Below, one piece after another: positions 26,562 through 35,805 of a stretch of DNA of 64,000 nt (its first letter is position 1; every line of letters begins with the position of its first letter). The translations under genes were made by a program, and so were the position numbers. Source of the DNA: Methylobacteriaceae bacterium (GTDB taxonomy: Bacteria; Pseudomonadota; Alphaproteobacteria; Rhizobiales; Beijerinckiaceae); the NCBI GenBank assembly GCA_947444195.1, contig CANEZL010000001.1:124001-188000 (forward strand), in the 5' to 3' direction. The notes below the pieces were generated by a model. It was not told the origin of the DNA and did not search any database. It saw nothing but the letters and a program-made list of their open reading frames with translations.

Positions 26562-27554
26562 ATGGCCTACTACCAGAACATCTTCTCCGAAGTGCAGGTC
26601 CGGCCGATCAACCCGGAGCACGGCATCCCGGTCGAGGTCGACCGGCGCTGGGGCAAGCCGTTCAACTCCTACCTGTTCGGCCTCATCGGTAACGCCCAGG
26701 TCGGCCCGATCTATATCGGCTATCTCGGCGGCCTCTCCTTCGCCTGCGGCCTGATCGCCTTCGAGATCATCGGCCTCAACATGTGGGCGAGCGTGAACTG
26801 GGATCCGGTCCAGTTCGTGCGGCAACTGCCCTGGCTCGCCCTGGAGCCGCCCCGCCCGCAATACGGCCTCAAGGTCCTGCCGCCGCTCGCCGAGGGCGGG
26901 TGGTGGCTCATCGCGGGCTTCTTCCTCACCGCCTCCGTGCTGCTCTGGTGGCTGCGCCTGTTCCGCCGGGCCAAGGCGCTCGGCCTCGGCTACCACGTGC
27001 CCTGGGCCTTCGCCTCGGCGATCTGGCTGTTCCTCGTGCTGGGCTTCATCCGCCCCGTGCTGATGGGATCGTGGAGCGAGGCGGTGCCCTTCGGCATCTT
27101 CCCGCACCTCGATTGGACGGCGGCCTTCTCGCTGCGCTACGGCAACCTCTTCTACAACCCGTTCCACATGCTCTCGATCGTCTTCCTGTACGGGTCGACG
27201 CTGCTCTTCGCGATGCATGGCGGGACCATCCTGGCGGTGAGCCGCTACGGCGGCGAGCGCGAGATCGACCAGATCGTCGACCGCGGCACCGCCACGGAGC
27301 GCGCGGCCCTGTTCTGGCGCTGGACCATGGGCTTCAACGCCACCATGGAATCGGTCCACCGCTGGGCCTGGTGGTTCGCGGTCCTCACCACGCTCACCGG
27401 CGGCATCGGCATCCTGCTCACCGGCACCGTGGTCGACAACTGGTACCTCTGGGCGGTTAAGCACGGCGTCGCGCCGGCCTACCCGGACGTCTACCCGCCC
27501 GTCATCGACCCGCTCGCCGTCAGGCCGACCGGGCTTCCCGGGGGAACGCCATGA
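26562..27554 (+). CDS. pufM: PufM, photosynthetic reaction centre M subunit
   Basis: PufM (330 residues) pairs with PufL. It starts [20 protein letters not shown], a typical M-subunit N-terminus. Conserved segments include [40 protein letters not shown] (special-pair region) and [20 protein letters not shown]. Ribosome-binding site aagggg lies 11 bases upstream. The stop overlaps the pufC start as ATGA, coupling synthesis of the tetrahaem cytochrome subunit to the core. Confidence 0.97.
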   Translation: MAYYQNIFSEVQVRPINPEHGIPVEVDRRWGKPFNSYLFGLIGNAQVGPIYIGYLGGLSFACGLIAFEIIGLNMWASVNWDPVQFVRQLPWLALEPPRPQYGLKVLPPLAEGGWWLIAGFFLTASVLLWWLRLFRRAKALGLGYHVPWAFASAIWLFLVLGFIRPVLMGSWSEAVPFGIFPHLDWTAAFSLRYGNLFYNPFHMLSIVFLYGSTLLFAMHGGTILAVSRYGGEREIDQIVDRGTATERAALFWRWTMGFNATMESVHRWAWWFAVLTTLTGGIGILLTGTVVDNWYLWAVKHGVAPAYPDVYPPVIDPLAVRPTGLPGGTP

Positions 27555-28651
27555 AGACCTTCTTCACCGTCCTCGGCGCATCCATCGCCTTCTTCCTCAC
27601 GGTGGCGATGTTCGGGACCGCGGGCTGGGACCGGCCGCCGCTCGCCGTCCACCAGAACGGCTTCCGCGGCACCGCGATGGAGCAGGTCCACACCCGCGAG
27701 GGCGTGGCGGAGGCGATGGCGGCCAACGCCGCGCCCGCCCCCGCCGATCCGGCCGAGCCCGGCGAGGAACTCGCCGGCACGGCCTACGAGAACGTCCAGG
27801 TTCTCAAGAACGTCAGCGTCAACGAGTTCAACCGCCTGATGGTCTCGATGACCGAGTGGGTGAGCCCGGAACAGGGCTGCACCTACTGCCACAACACCGA
27901 GAACATGGCCGACGACAGCCTCTACCAGAAGAAGGTCGCCCGCCGGATGCTGCAGATGACCCAGCACATCAACAGCACCTGGAAGGACAACCACGTCGGC
28001 GGCTCCGGCGTCACCTGCTACACCTGTCACCGCGGCCAGCCCGTGCCCGCCCATGTCTGGTTCACGGAGCCCGGCCCGAACCGCCCCGGCGGCTTCGTCG
28101 CCCGCAACAACGGGCAGAACATGGCCTCGCCCTCGGCGGGACTGTCCTCGCTGCCCTACGACACGCTGACCGCGTACCTCGCCGACAAGTCCATCGACAA
28201 CAACGCGATCCGGGTGAACGCCACCACGGCGCTGCCGACCACGAAGGGCAAGCCGATCCAGGACGCGGAGAAGACCTTCGCCCTGATGATCCACATGTCC
28301 GAGGGGCTGGGGGTCAACTGCACCTTCTGCCACAACACCCGGGCGGTCTCGGACTGGTCGCAGAGCACCCCGCAGCGGGTGACGGCCTGGCACGGCATCC
28401 GCATGGTGCGGGACATCAACGGGAACTACCTGGAGCCCCTGCTCTCGACCTTCCCGCCGAACCGCCTCGGCGCCCTGGGCGACGTGCCGAAGGTCAACTG
28501 CACCACCTGCCACAACGGCCAGAGCAAGCCCCTGAACGGCGCGCACGTGGTCGAGGCCTATCCGGAACTCGCCAAGTCCACGGAGACGGCGAGCGCCGCC
28601 CCGCCCGCCGTGCCGGCAACGCCGCCGACGCCGGCTCCCGCCCCGCAATAG
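27551..28651 (+). CDS. pufC: PufC, tetrahaem cytochrome subunit of the reaction centre
   Basis: PufC (366 residues) re-reduces the photo-oxidised special pair from the periplasmic side. Four CxxCH haem sites are visible: CTYCH (110-114), CYTCH (156-160), CTFCH (257-261) and CTTCH (317-321). The N-terminus has one hydrophobic segment (residues 4-24) and no lipobox cysteine, so it is probably held by an uncleaved helix rather than by lipid. The last 20 residues are alanine/proline rich. It is the last gene of the puf run, followed by a terminator-like hairpin. Confidence 0.97.
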   Translation: MKTFFTVLGASIAFFLTVAMFGTAGWDRPPLAVHQNGFRGTAMEQVHTREGVAEAMAANAAPAPADPAEPGEELAGTAYENVQVLKNVSVNEFNRLMVSMTEWVSPEQGCTYCHNTENMADDSLYQKKVARRMLQMTQHINSTWKDNHVGGSGVTCYTCHRGQPVPAHVWFTEPGPNRPGGFVARNNGQNMASPSAGLSSLPYDTLTAYLADKSIDNNAIRVNATTALPTTKGKPIQDAEKTFALMIHMSEGLGVNCTFCHNTRAVSDWSQSTPQRVTAWHGIRMVRDINGNYLEPLLSTFPPNRLGALGDVPKVNCTTCHNGQSKPLNGAHVVEAYPELAKSTETASAAPPAVPATPPTPAPAPQ

Positions 28652-28681
28652 GGCCGTCGCGAGAGCCCCGAACGCACGAGA

Positions 28682-28702
28682 CCGCCGGATCGGATCCGGC
28701 GG
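28682..28702 (+). terminator. Terminator-like hairpin after pufC
   Basis: CCGCCGG (28682-28688) pairs with CCGGCGG (28696-28702), extended by GAG/CTC on the flanks, and is followed by tctctctggg. It lies between the convergent pufC and cytochrome c genes and may serve both. Confidence 0.6.
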
Positions 28703-28739
28703 CCTCTCTCTGGGTCCTCGGCGTTCGGCGCCGGGGGCC

Positions 28740-29099
28740 TTACTTCTTGGTCGCGAGATAGGCGATGAGATCGTCGATCTTCTTGTCGTCGGGGTAGCCC
28801 GCGAAGATCATCTTGGTGCCGGGCACCTTGGCCTTCGGGTTCTTCAGCCACGCGTGCAGGTTCGCCTCGTCCCAGGTGATGCCCGAGGCCTTCAGGGCGT
28901 CCGAGTAGTGGTAGCCCTCCTCGGACGCGGCCTTGCGGCCGACGACGCCGGTCAAGTTCGGCCCGACGCCGTTCTTTCCGAAGGCGTGGCAGGCCTTGCA
29001 GGGCGCGAACGCCTTCTCGCCGGCCGCCGCATCGCCCTCCGCGTGGGCCGCCACGGGAAACGTCAGCGCGACCAGTAGACCGAGCATGGGGTATCGCAT
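28740..29099 (-). CDS. Periplasmic class I cytochrome c (cytochrome c2-like)
   Basis: This 119-residue protein has a cleavable signal peptide (residues 1-20, ending AAHA), one haem site C34-x-x-C37-H38 in FAPCKACHAFG, and a likely methionine ligand M97 in GTKMIFAG. GPNLTGVVGRKAASEEGYHY and DDLIAYLATKK are class I (c2/c550) hallmarks. It faces the puf operon across a shared terminator. A soluble c2-type cytochrome is the usual electron donor to PufC, so this is a good candidate, but it could equally serve respiration. The promoter lies in the 230-base gap to glpD. Confidence 0.88.
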   Translation of the reverse strand: MRYPMLGLLVALTFPVAAHAEGDAAAGEKAFAPCKACHAFGKNGVGPNLTGVVGRKAASEEGYHYSDALKASGITWDEANLHAWLKNPKAKVPGTKMIFAGYPDDKKIDDLIAYLATKK

Positions 29100-29329
29100 G
29101 GGGCTTCCTCTCCGGTTGTTCCTTTGGCCTGCAATAGCTAAAGCGCGGCCACTGAAAGCGATCCGGGATGGGGCGAAATCACGGAAATTTGAAGTTTCGA
29201 GGCGGGATTACTGCCGCTCTGGACGAGAACGACCGGGATGGTTCGCGCGATGACACCGGCCGGCCGCTCCGGTGCCGGCAGGGGCGCCCGTCCCCTCCCC
29301 AGAGGGAGGTCCTCCCGTGACCGCGGCGA

Positions 29330-30829
29330 TCAACCGGCCAGGCGCGTCCGGCCGCTGGCCGTCAGCTCGGCCATGCGCCCCTGCAGGGCCGCGATCTCCT
29401 CAGCCGTGAAGGCGAGGCCGAGCTTGGACCGACGCCAGAGCACGTCCTCGGCCGTACGCGCCCATTCCTCCTCGACCATCCAGCGCAGTTCGCCCGCGTG
29501 GAGCCCGTGTCCGAGATCGGCTCCGAGATCCCCGGCGATGCGCAGGGCGTCGGTTCCGTAGGCCGCCACCATGCGCCGGACCGTCGCCGCGGCGAGACGC
29601 GGGGCGGCGCCGGCGAGGCGTCCCTCGAGCTTGGCCACCCCGTCCACCGGGAAGTCGCCCCCGGGGAGCGCGGCCCTCCCGGTCCAGGGGCCGCCCCGCG
29701 TGCCGAGATGGCGCCCGATCTCGTCCAGGGCGTCCTCGGCGAGCTTGCGGTAGGTGGTGATCTTGCCGCCGAAGACGTTGAGGACGGGCGCCTCGTCCGG
29801 GCCGCCATCGGTCCGGAGCACGTAGTCGCGCGTCGCCTCCTGGGCGCGGGAGGCGTGGTCGTCGAAGAGGGGGCGCACGCCCGAGAAGGACCAGACGATG
29901 TCCTCCCGGCGCAGGGGCGCGGCGAAGTACGCGCCCGCGGCGCGCAGGAGGTAGTCCGTCTCCTCCTCCGTGATCGCCACGGCGGCCGGATCGCCCTCGA
30001 AGTCGCGGTCCGTGGTGCCGACGAGGGTGGTGTCGTTGGCGTAGGGGATGGCGAAGACGATGCGCCCGTCCGCGTTCTGGAAGATGAAGGCGCGGTCGTG
30101 GTCGTAGAGCTTGCGCAGCACGATGTGCGAGCCCTGGACGAGGCGCACGTGGCGGTCCTCGCTGCGGCCCATGGCTCCCTGGATCACCCGGTCGACCCAG
30201 GGACCGGCCGCGTTGACGAGGAAGCGCGCGGCGATCTCCTCCTCCTGTCCGGAGGCCAGGTCGCGCCGGAGGACGTGCCAGAGGCCCCCCGCCCGGCGGG
30301 CCGAGACCACGGGCGTGCGCACCGCGATCTCGGCTCCCCGCGCCCGGGCGTCGCGCGCGTTGAGGACCACGAGGCGGGTATCGTCCACCTGGGCGTCCGA
30401 ATACTCGAAGCCGCGCCGGAACGCGGGCTTCAGCGGCGCGCCGAGGGGCCCGTCGAGATCGACCCGGGCGGTGCCGGGCAGGCGTCGACGGCCGCCGAGA
30501 TGGTCGTAGAGGAAGAGGCCGGCCCGCAGCAGCCAGGCCGGGCGGAGGCCCGCATGGAGAGGCAGGATGAAGCGCAGCGGGCGCACGATATGGGGTGCGA
30601 TGCCCCAGAGCACCTCGCGCTCGGCCAGCGCCTCGCGCACGAGGCGGAACTCGCGATGTTCGAGGTAGCGCAGGCCCCCGTGGATCAGCTTGGTCGACCA
30701 GGACGAGGTGCCGCTGCCGAGATCGTCCTGCTCGGCTAGCGCCACCGTGTAGCCGCGCCCGGCCGCGTCCCGCGCGATGCCGCAGCCGTTGATCCCTCCG
30801 CCGATGACGGCGACGTCGAAGGTCCGCAT
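29330..30829 (-). CDS. glpD: GlpD, glycerol-3-phosphate dehydrogenase (FAD)
   Basis: GlpD oxidises sn-glycerol-3-phosphate to dihydroxyacetone phosphate at the inner membrane and passes electrons to quinone. The FAD motif FDVAVIGGGINGCGIARDAA is at the N-terminus. SGTSSWSTKLIHGGLRYLEH, GTTDRDFEGDPAAV and VFGGKITTYRKLAEDALDEI are family signatures. The ATG at 30829 (499 residues) is preferred to one two codons upstream, because it has gaagagg at proper spacing. No glpF, glpK or glpR neighbour is present. It stands alone between the cytochrome and DUF4440 genes. Confidence 0.95.
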   Translation of the reverse strand: MRTFDVAVIGGGINGCGIARDAAGRGYTVALAEQDDLGSGTSSWSTKLIHGGLRYLEHREFRLVREALAEREVLWGIAPHIVRPLRFILPLHAGLRPAWLLRAGLFLYDHLGGRRRLPGTARVDLDGPLGAPLKPAFRRGFEYSDAQVDDTRLVVLNARDARARGAEIAVRTPVVSARRAGGLWHVLRRDLASGQEEEIAARFLVNAAGPWVDRVIQGAMGRSEDRHVRLVQGSHIVLRKLYDHDRAFIFQNADGRIVFAIPYANDTTLVGTTDRDFEGDPAAVAITEEETDYLLRAAGAYFAAPLRREDIVWSFSGVRPLFDDHASRAQEATRDYVLRTDGGPDEAPVLNVFGGKITTYRKLAEDALDEIGRHLGTRGGPWTGRAALPGGDFPVDGVAKLEGRLAGAAPRLAAATVRRMVAAYGTDALRIAGDLGADLGHGLHAGELRWMVEEEWARTAEDVLWRRSKLGLAFTAEEIAALQGRMAELTASGRTRLAG

Positions 30830-30900
30830 GGGCATCCTCTTCCGCGGTGCGGCCCGGGCGCTCGCGAGAAACCGGAAGCGTCGTCGCCCTCGAACCTAGA

Positions 30901-30947
30901 GCATCGTCCCGAAAGGTGGTTGCCGGCTCTCGGAACAAAGACGATGC
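30901..30947. repeat. Palindromic intergenic repeat, copy 1
   Basis: GCATCGT (30901-30907) and ACGATGC (30941-30947) are inverted arms around a CCCGAAAGG...CTCGGAA core. The core resembles the element at 43640-43684 and the aaaag/cttttcc palindromes common in Rhizobiales intergenic DNA. It lies in the 253-base divergent gap between glpD and the DUF4440-like gene. Confidence 0.55.
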
Positions 30948-31082
30948 ACGCGCGACGGCCGCGTCGGAAACCGTCCCGCGCACCGCCTCGCGGCGCCGAC
31001 ACTCCGCCCGCCGGGATACGCGCGGCAGGAACAACCTCCGCATCGCCGTCTTCTCCGACACACGGGTCATGAGGAGAGCACG

Positions 31083-31457
31083 ATGGATGACGATCGGGTC
31101 TGGTCTTTCGAGAAGAGCCTTTGGACCGGCGACGCGGACCATTACCGCGAGCTGGTCGACGACGAATGCCTGATGGTTCTGCCACAGCCCCCGTTCGTCA
31201 TGAGCGGGTCCCAGGCGATCGAGGCCGTGGCCGACACGCCGCGCTGGACCGACGTCACGATCTCGAAGGGGCAGATCGCGCGTCCCCAGGAGGGGCTGAT
31301 CGTCATCGCCTACCACGCCAAGGCCGCGCGGGACGGCGAGGCCTACGAGGCGCACTGCACCTCGACCTACCGCCGGCTCGAGCACGAGGTCTGGCGCGTC
31401 GTGCAGCACCAGCAGACGCCGCCGCTGGTGAACGCGACCGTGGAGAAGGACGGCTGA
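31083..31457 (+). CDS. DUF4440/SnoaL-like small protein
   Basis: This 124-residue protein appears to have the cone-shaped nuclear-transport-factor-2-like fold of DUF4440 proteins. FEKSLWTGDADHYRELVDDE at the N-terminus is the typical helix, followed by a beta-rich region ending RRLEHEVWRVVQHQQTPP. No signal peptide or membrane segment is seen. The ribosome-binding site gaggaga precedes the ATG. Members bind small molecules or are enzymes of unknown substrate; no function can be assigned. A strong palindrome follows the stop. Confidence 0.75.
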   Translation: MDDDRVWSFEKSLWTGDADHYRELVDDECLMVLPQPPFVMSGSQAIEAVADTPRWTDVTISKGQIARPQEGLIVIAYHAKAARDGEAYEAHCTSTYRRLEHEVWRVVQHQQTPPLVNATVEKDG

Positions 31458-31474
31458 GGCGCGCCGGCAGCTTG

Positions 31475-31500
31475 GAGGGGTCTCCCGCGGGAGACCCCTC
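31475..31500. terminator. Bidirectional terminator-like palindrome
   Basis: A perfect 26-base palindrome (arms 31475-31487 and 31488-31500, core CCCGCGGG) lies between the convergent DUF4440-like and nnrD-like genes, 18 bases from each stop. There is no clear T-run on the plus strand. Confidence 0.55.
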
Positions 31501-31517
31501 GGGCGCGACTCGGGGCG

Positions 31518-32402
31518 TCAGGTCATCACCTCGGCCAGGAGACCGGGGATCTCGTCTGGGATCTCGCGCGCCAGGAAGCCGATCCCGCCGTAGCGGCGCG
31601 CGAGGCGTCGGCCCGCCTCCCCGTGGACGTAGACGCTCCAGAGGGCCGCCGCCGCGGGCTCGGCACCGCGGGCGAGCAGGCCGGCCACGAGGCCGGCCAG
31701 GGTGTCGCCGGAGCCGGAGGTGGCGAGACCGACATGGCCCACCTCGTAGCACCATGCCCGCCCGTCGGGGGCGGTGACGTGGGTCCGGCCGCCCTTCATC
31801 ACGGTGACGGTGCCGAAGCGCTCCGTGGCCGTGCGCGCCGCGGCGAGGGGGTCGGCCTCGATCTCGGCACGCTCCGCCCCCAGGAGCTTCGCCATCTCGC
31901 CCGCATGGGGCGTGATCACCGCGGGCTTCGACAGGGCGCGCGTCAGGGCGGGCTCGTCGGGGAGTGCGGCGAGCGCCCCCGCATCGAGGACGAAGGCGGT
32001 CTCGCGGGCGCCCCGGACCATCGCGGCCACGAGGGCGGCACCGTCCGCGTCCTCCGCCGTGCCGGGGCCGAGGAGCGCCGCATCGACGGCGCGCGCCCGT
32101 TCGGCGAGCCGCTCCGCGCTCCCGCGCCCGATGCCGCCGGCCTCCGTCTGGGGCAGGCCCATCACCAGGGCCTCGGGCACGGCGATGCCGATGGGGATCG
32201 CGAGATCCGCGCAGACGGCGAGCTGGAGCTTGCCCGCGCCCGCGCGCATCGCCGCATGGGCCGCGAGCAGCACGGCCCCCGGCAGAGCGGTGCAGCCCGC
32301 CACCACCAGCACGCGGCCCCGGCCGTCCTTGCTGTCGCCCTCCGGCTCGGGCAGCGCCATGGCCCGCAGCAGGGGCTCGGTGAGCGGCGTGACGAGGCTC
32401 AT
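31518..32402 (-). CDS. nnrD: ADP-dependent NAD(P)H-hydrate dehydratase
   Basis: This ribokinase-like enzyme (294 residues) dehydrates damaged NAD(P)H hydrates using ADP. Family landmarks are GRVLVVAGCTALPGAVLLAA near residue 30, AVITPHAGEMAKLLG, TVMKGGRTHVTAPDGR and the anion hole/catalytic segment LATSGSGDTLAGLVAGLLAR. No N-terminal epimerase (NnrE) domain is fused. The ATG at 32402 is chosen, because the longer open frame would overlap the next gene; it follows that gene by 37 bases on the same strand, so the two probably form an operon. Confidence 0.88.
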   Translation of the reverse strand: MSLVTPLTEPLLRAMALPEPEGDSKDGRGRVLVVAGCTALPGAVLLAAHAAMRAGAGKLQLAVCADLAIPIGIAVPEALVMGLPQTEAGGIGRGSAERLAERARAVDAALLGPGTAEDADGAALVAAMVRGARETAFVLDAGALAALPDEPALTRALSKPAVITPHAGEMAKLLGAERAEIEADPLAAARTATERFGTVTVMKGGRTHVTAPDGRAWCYEVGHVGLATSGSGDTLAGLVAGLLARGAEPAAAALWSVYVHGEAGRRLARRYGGIGFLAREIPDEIPGLLAEVMT

Positions 32403-32439
32403 GGCGTTCCCATCGGCGTTCCCCTCGCGGCCCGGCGGC

Positions 32440-33207
32440 TCAGGATTCCGCCGCGGCATCGGCATCGGTCTCGGAGGTAACGGGGGCGCCCCGGGCCGCA
32501 AGGGGTGCGACGAAGTTGTAGCGCACCAGCGCGAGGCCGCCGTCGGGACCGGCATCGGGGGCGAAGCGGTACTCGGTCAGCCCGCAATTGGCGACGTCGC
32601 CCTGCGCGTCGACCGCCAGGATCTCCTCCTCGGTCATGCCTTCGAGGAGGTAGCGCAGGCACAGCACGACCACCTGATGGGCGACGACGAGGATGCGCCG
32701 GCCGCCATGGTGGAGCGCCACGGTGTCGAGGGCGCTGCGCAGCCGCAGGATCACGTCGCACCAGCTCTCCCCGCCGGGCGGCCGGTGATAGAACTTGCCG
32801 AGGTCGTGCCGCAGCGCCGCCTGCTCCGGATGCAGCTGCTCGATCCCGGTTCGCGTGAGGCGGTCGAGGATGCCGAACTCCTTCTCGCGCAGGCGCTCGT
32901 CCACGAGGAGGCCCGGCGCGCCCTCGGCGAGCCCACCCGCGCCGCGGATGAGTTCGGCGGTCTGCACCGCGCGCCTGTAGGGGGATGCGAGGATGATGTC
33001 CGGCCGGTCCCCGTTCGGCCGCTCCGCGAACCAGCGCCCGAGCGCCTCGGCCTGGCGGCGCCCGAGGGCGCTCAGGGGAACGTCGACATCGCGTTCGGGG
33101 ATGTCGATCCGCGCCGCGCCCGCCGCATGGGCCGCGTCGCGGGCCACGTTGCCGGCACTCTCCCCGTGCCGCACGACCCAGAGGCGGTGCGGATGTCTCG
33201 GCGGCAT
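32440..33207 (-). CDS. Histidine phosphatase family protein
   Basis: This 255-residue protein has the phosphoglycerate-mutase-like fold. The catalytic motif is VVRHGESAGN (RHG near residue 13), and the second histidine is in LVVAHQVVVLC. SPYRRAVQTAELI and DERLREKEFGILDRLTRTGI are typical of this superfamily. It carries no signal peptide. The substrate cannot be told from sequence; broad-specificity phosphatases and phosphoglycerate mutases share these motifs. Ribosome-binding site ggaga lies 8 bases before the ATG. It precedes nnrD on the minus strand. Confidence 0.85.
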   Translation of the reverse strand: MPPRHPHRLWVVRHGESAGNVARDAAHAAGAARIDIPERDVDVPLSALGRRQAEALGRWFAERPNGDRPDIILASPYRRAVQTAELIRGAGGLAEGAPGLLVDERLREKEFGILDRLTRTGIEQLHPEQAALRHDLGKFYHRPPGGESWCDVILRLRSALDTVALHHGGRRILVVAHQVVVLCLRYLLEGMTEEEILAVDAQGDVANCGLTEYRFAPDAGPDGGLALVRYNFVAPLAARGAPVTSETDADAAAES

Positions 33208-33524
33208 GCATTTCTCCAGAGCATGGAACGGGGCCGGCGACCACCGGGACCGCCGCGGCCTGCACGCCGGAGGAGCGGACGCGAACTCCCGCCGCGCCCC
33301 CGGCCGCGTCAGGCCATCGCGCGCGCGCGCCGATCGTTCCCGAATTCGTTGGAAGACCTCGCTGAATCTGCAGGAACGGCCGCCCGATGGAATACCGGAA
33401 CATCATTGCACACCTAACTTGTGGAGACGCAGATGTCCGGCTGCCCGATCAGCCTAAGACCCAACCTAACCAGAAGCTTGGCAGATGCCTCAACACAAGA
33501 AGTAGCTCTGAGGACGGTATCCTA
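33208..33524. other. Intergenic region upstream of the histidine phosphatase gene, left of the IS element
   Basis: These 317 bases hold the promoter side of the leftward histidine phosphatase gene. GC content falls visibly towards the right end (from about 33360), with stretches such as cattgcacacctaacttgtg. No gene, tRNA or repeat was recognised. Confidence 0.5.
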
Positions 33525-34332
33525 GAGCGTGTTGTGAACTGATAGGCGAGTTTGGTGTTGTGGTTGATGCCGCTCGATCGCCCTGCCTACCCGTCCGACG
33601 TGTCCGATGAGGAGTGAGCAGTGACGGCGTCGTATCTGGCGCTGCTGCGCGAGACCTCGGCCCAGAGCGACTATGACCTACGCGCAATGTTCAACGGCCT
33701 GCACTTAATCGTGAAGACGGGCGCGCCGTGGCGGTTCATGCCGCAGGACCCGCCGCCGTGGCCGGCCGTCTACCAGCCGACGCAGCGCTGGCTGGCCGCA
33801 GAGTGCTTCGCCAATGTCGCCGGCGATCTGCGCGCGGTGCTGCGGATGGCTGGCGATCGGGAGCCGGAGCCGTCGGCGGTGGTGCTGGACAGCCGCACGC
33901 TGCGCTTGACCCCGGAGAGTGGGGAACGGGCGGGCTGTGACGGGGCCAAGCGCAAGCGGGGTGCGAAGGTCCATCTGGCGGCGGACGCGCCTGGTCATGT
34001 CGTGGCGCTACACGTGACGCCCGCCAGTACCAACGACCGAGCCGAGGTCGGCCGGCTGTCGGCCGAGGTGGAAACGAGCGAGAGCATTGAATTGGCCTTT
34101 GTCGATCAGGGCTCTTGCGGCCCAAAGCCCGTCGCCCCCACGAGCACCCACGGCATCGTGTTGGAGGTGGTGAAGGCGCCCGAGGCCAAGGGCGGCTTCG
34201 TGCTGCTGCCGCGCCGGTGGGAGGAGGATTACGAGCGCTACGCCAGTACTTCCGCTGGTCTACACATGACTGCCTTCGCCTGCCTCAGGCTCAGACAAGC
34301 CGGAACGCTCATGGCAAGTGCATAACGCGCTT
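33525..34332 (+). mobile_element. Degenerate IS5-family insertion sequence (about 808 bp)
   Basis: The left end GAGCGTGTTGTGAACT (33525-33540) and the right end AGTGCATAACGCGCTT (34317-34332) are imperfect inverted repeats (12 of 16 matching). TA flanks both ends (33523-33524 and 34333-34334), consistent with a short target duplication of the IS5 group. The element carries one transposase frame, broken by a nonsense codon and a deletion, and so should not move by itself. Confidence 0.8.
33567..34325 (+). pseudogene. IS5-family transposase, inactivated
   Basis: Translation from ATG 33567 gives MPLDRPAYPSDVSDEE and then a TGA (33615-33617) where relatives have tryptophan. The open remainder runs from GTG 33621 to 34325 (234 residues). 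DDE-family landmarks remain: VKTGAPWRFMP, VLDSRTLRLTPESG (first aspartate), GAKVHLAADAPGHVVALHVTPAS, and AFVDQG (second aspartate). At about 34220, LLPRRW joins directly to EEDYERYAST; relatives have roughly 16 residues between them (VERSFAW region), which include the catalytic glutamate. The protein therefore lacks its third active-site residue. Confidence 0.8.
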
Positions 34333-34702
34333 TAGGAAATGGATGGGCAGACTCCCGAGCTGAAATTTTGGTATGTAAACAATACTGCTTAATCCATCCA
34401 ATTTTTGCTTGCGTCAATCGCGATCGACTATTCTGACGATTTCACAAGGGGGTTTAACCGGTCGGGCCGGTGTGCAGCGCGCCCTGCGAGCCAGCCAAAC
34501 TGTCGAATCCAAACATGTCAAAGGAGGCTCAATCACGTCGTGTTCAATTAGGCGTTCAGCCTACCTTCCACACCATTCGGCGCTACCTATCGCCGAAAGC
34601 CGTCAGCTTCTGATTCGGGAGCCCGCGAGGAGGATGAGGAAGCGTTCCAGCTTCTCACCAGTGGATCAATTTTTCTCTCTCCATCAATATGATAGGTTTG
34701 AA
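34333..34702. other. AT-richer island between the IS element and the glyoxalase gene
   Basis: About 370 bases with clearly lower GC than the rest of the window. It contains a short frame, 34515-34613, coding MSKEAQSRRVQLGVQPTFHT plus 12 more residues, and an overlapping frame in another phase ending near 34690. Neither resembles a known protein to me and neither has a ribosome-binding site. It looks like decayed foreign DNA. The right edge supplies the glyoxalase leader. Confidence 0.5.
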
Positions 34703-35143
34703 ATGGAATACCTGCACACCATGGTCCGCGTGGCCGATCTCGACCGGGCGCTCGCCTTCTACGTGGACGTGTTCGGCCTGCGGGAGGTGCGCCGCGTCGA
34801 CAACGAGAAGGGGCGCTTCACCCTGGTCTTCCTGGCCGCGCCCGGCGACGTCGCCCGGGCCGAGCAGAGCAAGTCGCCGCTGATCGAGCTCACCTACAAC
34901 TGGGATCCGGAGACCTATACGGGCGGGCGCAACTTCGGCCATCTCGCCTATCAGGTGGACGACATCTACGCCTTCTGCGGCAGGCTGCGGGAGGCCGGCG
35001 TCACCATCAACCGGCCCCCGCGCGACGGCTACATGGCCTTCGTGAAGTCGCCGGACGGGATCTCCATCGAGATCCTGCAGAAGGGCGGGGCGAAGCCGCC
35101 GCAGGAGCCCTGGGCCTCGATGGAGAATACCGGCACGTGGTAG
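34703..35143 (+). CDS. gloA: Lactoylglutathione lyase (glyoxalase I)
   Basis: This 146-residue metal-dependent enzyme isomerises the methylglyoxal-glutathione hemithioacetal to S-lactoylglutathione. It has the paired beta-alpha-beta-beta-beta repeats of the vicinal oxygen chelate fold: LHTMVRVADLDRALAFYVDV and FGHLAYQVDDIYAFC. Metal-binding residues are the histidine in LHTMVRV, the glutamate in PLIELTYN, the histidine in FGHLAY and the glutamate in GISIEILQ. The open frame extends upstream into the AT-rich island, but similarity to the family starts at ATG 34703. Confidence 0.92.
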   Translation: MEYLHTMVRVADLDRALAFYVDVFGLREVRRVDNEKGRFTLVFLAAPGDVARAEQSKSPLIELTYNWDPETYTGGRNFGHLAYQVDDIYAFCGRLREAGVTINRPPRDGYMAFVKSPDGISIEILQKGGAKPPQEPWASMENTGTW

Positions 35144-35149
35144 CCGGCG

Positions 35150-35290
35150 TCAGGCGCTCGCCGTCGGCGTGAGGCCGCGTTCGGCGAGCTTGGCGCGTGC
35201 CGTCTCCGCCGGCTGCCCGTGCTTCAGGCCGATCACCTCGGGCGTGACGCCGGACCGGCGCGCTTGACGGGGCGGGTGCGTCCGGCGCAT
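35150..35290 (-). CDS. Possible small ORF or gene remnant next to rnpB
   Basis: This 46-residue frame starts MRRTHPPRQARRSGVTPEVI and ends in KLAERGLTPTASA. The C-terminal 30 residues look protein-like (helix-forming, charged), while the N-terminal part looks like translated rnpB flank. There is no good ribosome-binding site. It may be a remnant whose 5' part was lost, or chance. No family is recognised. Confidence 0.2.
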   Translation of the reverse strand: MRRTHPPRQARRSGVTPEVIGLKHGQPAETARAKLAERGLTPTASA

Positions 35291-35298
35291 CTCCGCTG

Positions 35299-35701
<403 letters not shown>

Positions 35702-35805
35702 CCTCGGCGCCGCTCGTCCAGGGGCAGCGGCCGCGGCCCCGAGACCCGCCCGGCAAGGACGAGGCCCCGGCGGCGAACCTCCTGAGAAACAACGCATCCC
35801 GCCCG

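Noticed and set aside
29238-29561. Plus-strand frame between the cytochrome gene and glpD
   Set aside because: Overlaps glpD in antisense and has no recognisable features.
33621-34325. Calling the IS frame an intact transposase
   Set aside because: An in-frame stop precedes it and the segment with the catalytic glutamate is missing.
34409-34702. N-terminal extension of the glyoxalase frame
   Set aside because: The extension lies in the AT-richer island, has no similarity to glyoxalases and no ribosome-binding site; the family N-terminus begins at 34703.
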